Shown piece by piece: positions 62,136 to 64,000 of a DNA stretch of 64,000 bases. Positions within the stretch are counted from its first letter, which is position 1. Each line of letters starts with the position of its first letter. Origin of the DNA: Novosphingobium sp. FKTRR1 (GTDB taxonomy: Bacteria > Pseudomonadota > Alphaproteobacteria > Sphingomonadales > Sphingomonadaceae); the NCBI RefSeq assembly GCF_020404405.1, contig NZ_JAIZDA010000006.1, positions 124,001 through 188,000 of the forward strand. Direction: 5' to 3'. The notes under the pieces are model-generated. The model was not told the DNA's origin, did no database searches, and saw only the letters and a list, made by a program, of their open reading frames with translations. The translations under genes and the position numbers were made by a program.

Positions 62136-63586
62136 GGCGCAAGCCCTCGGCAGGTCCGTCGGCACGCGTGGCGTTGGCCATGGCGCTGGCATTGGGACTG
62201 GCCGGTTGCAAGGCAATGGGGCCGGACTATCACGTGCCGCCGGGCGCAGCCATGCGCGCTCCCGCCGCGCAGGCACCCTTCCGCGAAGGAACAGGCGCGG
62301 TTACAGTCGTTCCGCTGCCGTCGCGTTGGTGGCATCTTTACGATGATCCGGTGCTCGATGCGCTGGAAGAACAGGCGCTGGCGGCCAACACCGACTTGCG
62401 CGTCGCCGCCGCCAGCCTGGCGCGCGCGGCCAGCGTTACGGCGATTGCCGAGGGGCAGAAGGAGGTCGATTTCGACGCTGAACTGGGGGCGCAGCGGGCG
62501 CGCCTTTCGGCCGAGTCCTATCTCAAGAACGAAACGCTGCCGGTATTCAACTTGGGCAATGCCACTGCCGCGATGCGCTATCAGGTGGATCTGTTCGGGC
62601 GCATCCGGCGCAGCATAGAGGCGGCACAGGCCGACGAGGAGGCCAGCGCGGCCACTATCGGTGCGGTTCAGGTGACATTGGCGGCCAATGTTGCGCGCGC
62701 CTACATCGCGCAATGTGGCGCGGCTGAGGGCCTTGATCTGGCGCGGCGCACGCTGGCTCTGCAAAACAAAGCGCTCGACAGCACGCGCCGCCTTGCCGAA
62801 GCCGGGCGTCTTGGCGCCACCGATGTCACGCGGGCGCAAGCGCGTGTGGCGCAGGCCGAGGCGGCACTACCGCAGTGGCAGTCGCGTTCGCGCGCGGCGC
62901 TTTATGCGCTGGCCTATCTGATGGGCCGCGCTCCCGCCGAATATCCGCGTGAAGCGGAGCGGTGCAGTGCCATTCCGCAGGCGAGCGCGGCCTTGCCAGT
63001 GGGCGATGGCGCTGGGCTGTTGCGCCGCCGTCCCGATGTGCGCATTGCCGAGCGTCAGCTTGCCGCTGCCACCGCGCGGATCGGCGTGGCCACGGCCGAT
63101 CTGTATCCCCGCATCGGGCTCGGGCTGTCGGCGGGTTCGATCGGCTTGCTCGACGATCTGGGCAAGGGCGTGGCCAATACCTGGAGCCTTGGCGGGCTGA
63201 TCCGCTGGAGCATTCCCGGCGCCGGTGCTCGCGCAAGGGTCCATGCGGCAAAGGCCGATGCCGATGCCGCGCTTGCCCGGTTTGACGGCACCGTGCTGGC
63301 CGCGTTGCGCGAAACCGAGACGGCATTGTCCGGCTATGCGGAGGATCGCAACCGGCTTGTCGCACTGGTCCGCGCGCGACAAGCGGCCGAACAGGGCGCG
63401 CAAGAGGCCGCGCGTCTGCGCGCCGCCGGGCGCGCGCCGTTGCTGGCCGACATCGGCGAACGGCAGAGCGCTTTGACCAGTCGCGCCGCCGAACAGGCCG
63501 GGCGTGAGGCGGTGGCGCAAGATCAGGTCACGCTGTTCCTCGCGCTTGGCGGGGGATGGGACAGTCCACCGCACCCCGCGCCGTGA
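62132..63586 (+). CDS. NodT/OprM-type outer-membrane efflux lipoprotein
   Basis: A 484-residue lipidated outer-membrane factor. Signal peptide with lipobox LAGC (C26), then KAMGPDYHVPP, typical of this family. WWHLYDDPVLDALEEQALAA and the repeat GLLRRRPDVRIAERQLAAAT mark the two efflux repeats. Last gene of the FUSC operon; start overlaps the adaptor's stop as ATGA. Confidence 0.93.
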   Translation: MRRKPSAGPSARVALAMALALGLAGCKAMGPDYHVPPGAAMRAPAAQAPFREGTGAVTVVPLPSRWWHLYDDPVLDALEEQALAANTDLRVAAASLARAASVTAIAEGQKEVDFDAELGAQRARLSAESYLKNETLPVFNLGNATAAMRYQVDLFGRIRRSIEAAQADEEASAATIGAVQVTLAANVARAYIAQCGAAEGLDLARRTLALQNKALDSTRRLAEAGRLGATDVTRAQARVAQAEAALPQWQSRSRAALYALAYLMGRAPAEYPREAERCSAIPQASAALPVGDGAGLLRRRPDVRIAERQLAAATARIGVATADLYPRIGLGLSAGSIGLLDDLGKGVANTWSLGGLIRWSIPGAGARARVHAAKADADAALARFDGTVLAALRETETALSGYAEDRNRLVALVRARQAAEQGAQEAARLRAAGRAPLLADIGERQSALTSRAAEQAGREAVAQDQVTLFLALGGGWDSPPHPAP

Positions 63587-63719
63587 TCGGGGTGTCATCG
63601 GTCCCTGACGTTACCGATTGGCCATGTGGCGTTTGCGGATCAGACTGGGATTGCGCGCGCAGGGGGTAGCCTGCGATAGCGTGTGCAGGGTCGGTCGGGT
63701 ACCGCCCGGAACGGGGGGC

Positions 63720-64000
63720 GTGATTACTGTACGCGGTGCCTTGTGGTCTGCTGGTTGTGCGCTCGGCCCGGCCTTGCTGGCGTTGGTCCTGGCGGGCTGC
63801 GTGAAGGTGGCGCCGGCACCAGTCGATCTGCCGCGCGCGGCGATGCAGCGATTGCAGACCCCGTTTGACGCAGGCGCGGCCGCTGATCTGGCGCGGACCA
63901 TCGCACCGACCGCGCCTGTCTCGACAGACCGGCTTGATCGGCTCGTGCTGTTTGCCGCGCTGGTCCAGTCCGATCCGCGCATTGCCGAGGGGCGCCGCGC
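63720..64000 (+). CDS. Outer-membrane lipoprotein, probably TolC family (C-terminus beyond window)
   Basis: 94 residues visible. A signal peptide with lipobox LAGC (C27 from the GTG at 63720) is followed by VKVAPAPVDLPRAAMQRLQT and later TDRLDRLVLFAALVQSDPRI. The last segment resembles the first helix of TolC-family efflux proteins (xxDRLxxxALxxNPxI). No ATG is available; GTG 63720 has GGGGGG nearby and GTG 63681 is an alternative. It is separate from the FUSC operon by 133 bases. Confidence 0.7.
   Translation, partial: MITVRGALWSAGCALGPALLALVLAGCVKVAPAPVDLPRAAMQRLQTPFDAGAAADLARTIAPTAPVSTDRLDRLVLFAALVQSDPRIAEGRR

Overview
The window looks like ordinary chromosome of a high-GC alphaproteobacterium of the order Sphingomonadales, most like Novosphingobium. 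This rests on the gene content and order (hisB-hisH-hisA-hisF..hisE-HIT; ybgC-tolQ-tolR-tolA-tolB-pal; an SspB-alpha homologue; DUF1285; a Pls/PosA-type peptide synthetase next to dctA) and on the codon use. I see no insertion sequence, prophage, integrase, CRISPR array, rRNA or tRNA gene. Almost all of the sequence is coding, and many neighbouring genes overlap by 4 bases (ATGA).

Layout. 1-3.8 kb: a truncated MscS channel, cystathionine beta-lyase and mercaptopyruvate sulfurtransferase on the minus strand, then queF on the plus strand. 3.8-11.8 kb: two facing acyl-CoA catabolism operons. One has an APH-type kinase, a zinc alcohol dehydrogenase, an ACAD10/11-like dehydrogenase and an SDR. The other has two adjacent acyl-CoA dehydrogenases, one without the usual catalytic Glu, and an SDR. 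Both carry the same 18-bp palindrome upstream. 11.8-14.1 kb: gmk, an ASCH-like protein, a protein I do not recognise, and sspB. 14.2-18.1 kb: the histidine genes, with a tiny PEP-CTERM-like protein inserted before hisE. 18.2-22.9 kb: the Tol-Pal envelope operon. 23-26.4 kb: a J-domain protein, CCA-adding enzyme, Nudix hydrolase, DUF1285 and GNAT genes. 26.5-30 kb: isocitrate lyase facing its probable ScfR/RamB-type regulator across a perfect operator palindrome, plus a 52-residue ORF.

30-36.8 kb: a DUF885 metalloprotein, a 54-residue ORF with a near-perfect Shine-Dalgarno, a class I glutamine amidotransferase, an aminotransferase, an amidohydrolase, and the divergent ohrR-ohr peroxide pair with duplicated operators. 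36.9-42.2 kb: dctA converging on a 1335-residue Pls/PosA-family synthetase. Its binding-pocket residues, read by hand, suggest a basic amino acid. 42.3-48 kb: an EmrAB-TolC-like efflux system (membrane fusion protein divergent from the MFS pump and outer-membrane factor) with a TetR regulator. 48-57.7 kb: a fatty-acid degradation block (MerR regulator, FadD, FadL, DUF2147, thiolase, FadN-type fusion, large acyl-CoA dehydrogenase). 57.7-64 kb: a LysR regulator divergent from an AaeB-like FUSC efflux system with DUF1656, membrane fusion and outer-membrane lipoprotein genes, then a second lipoprotein cut by the right edge.

The least expected pattern is at gene ends. At hisF, ohr, dctA and the Pls-like gene, a 13-14 bp unit that contains the stop codon is repeated in tandem directly downstream. 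Because the period is not a multiple of three, extra stop codons fall in other frames. I know of no description of such stop-anchored arrays.
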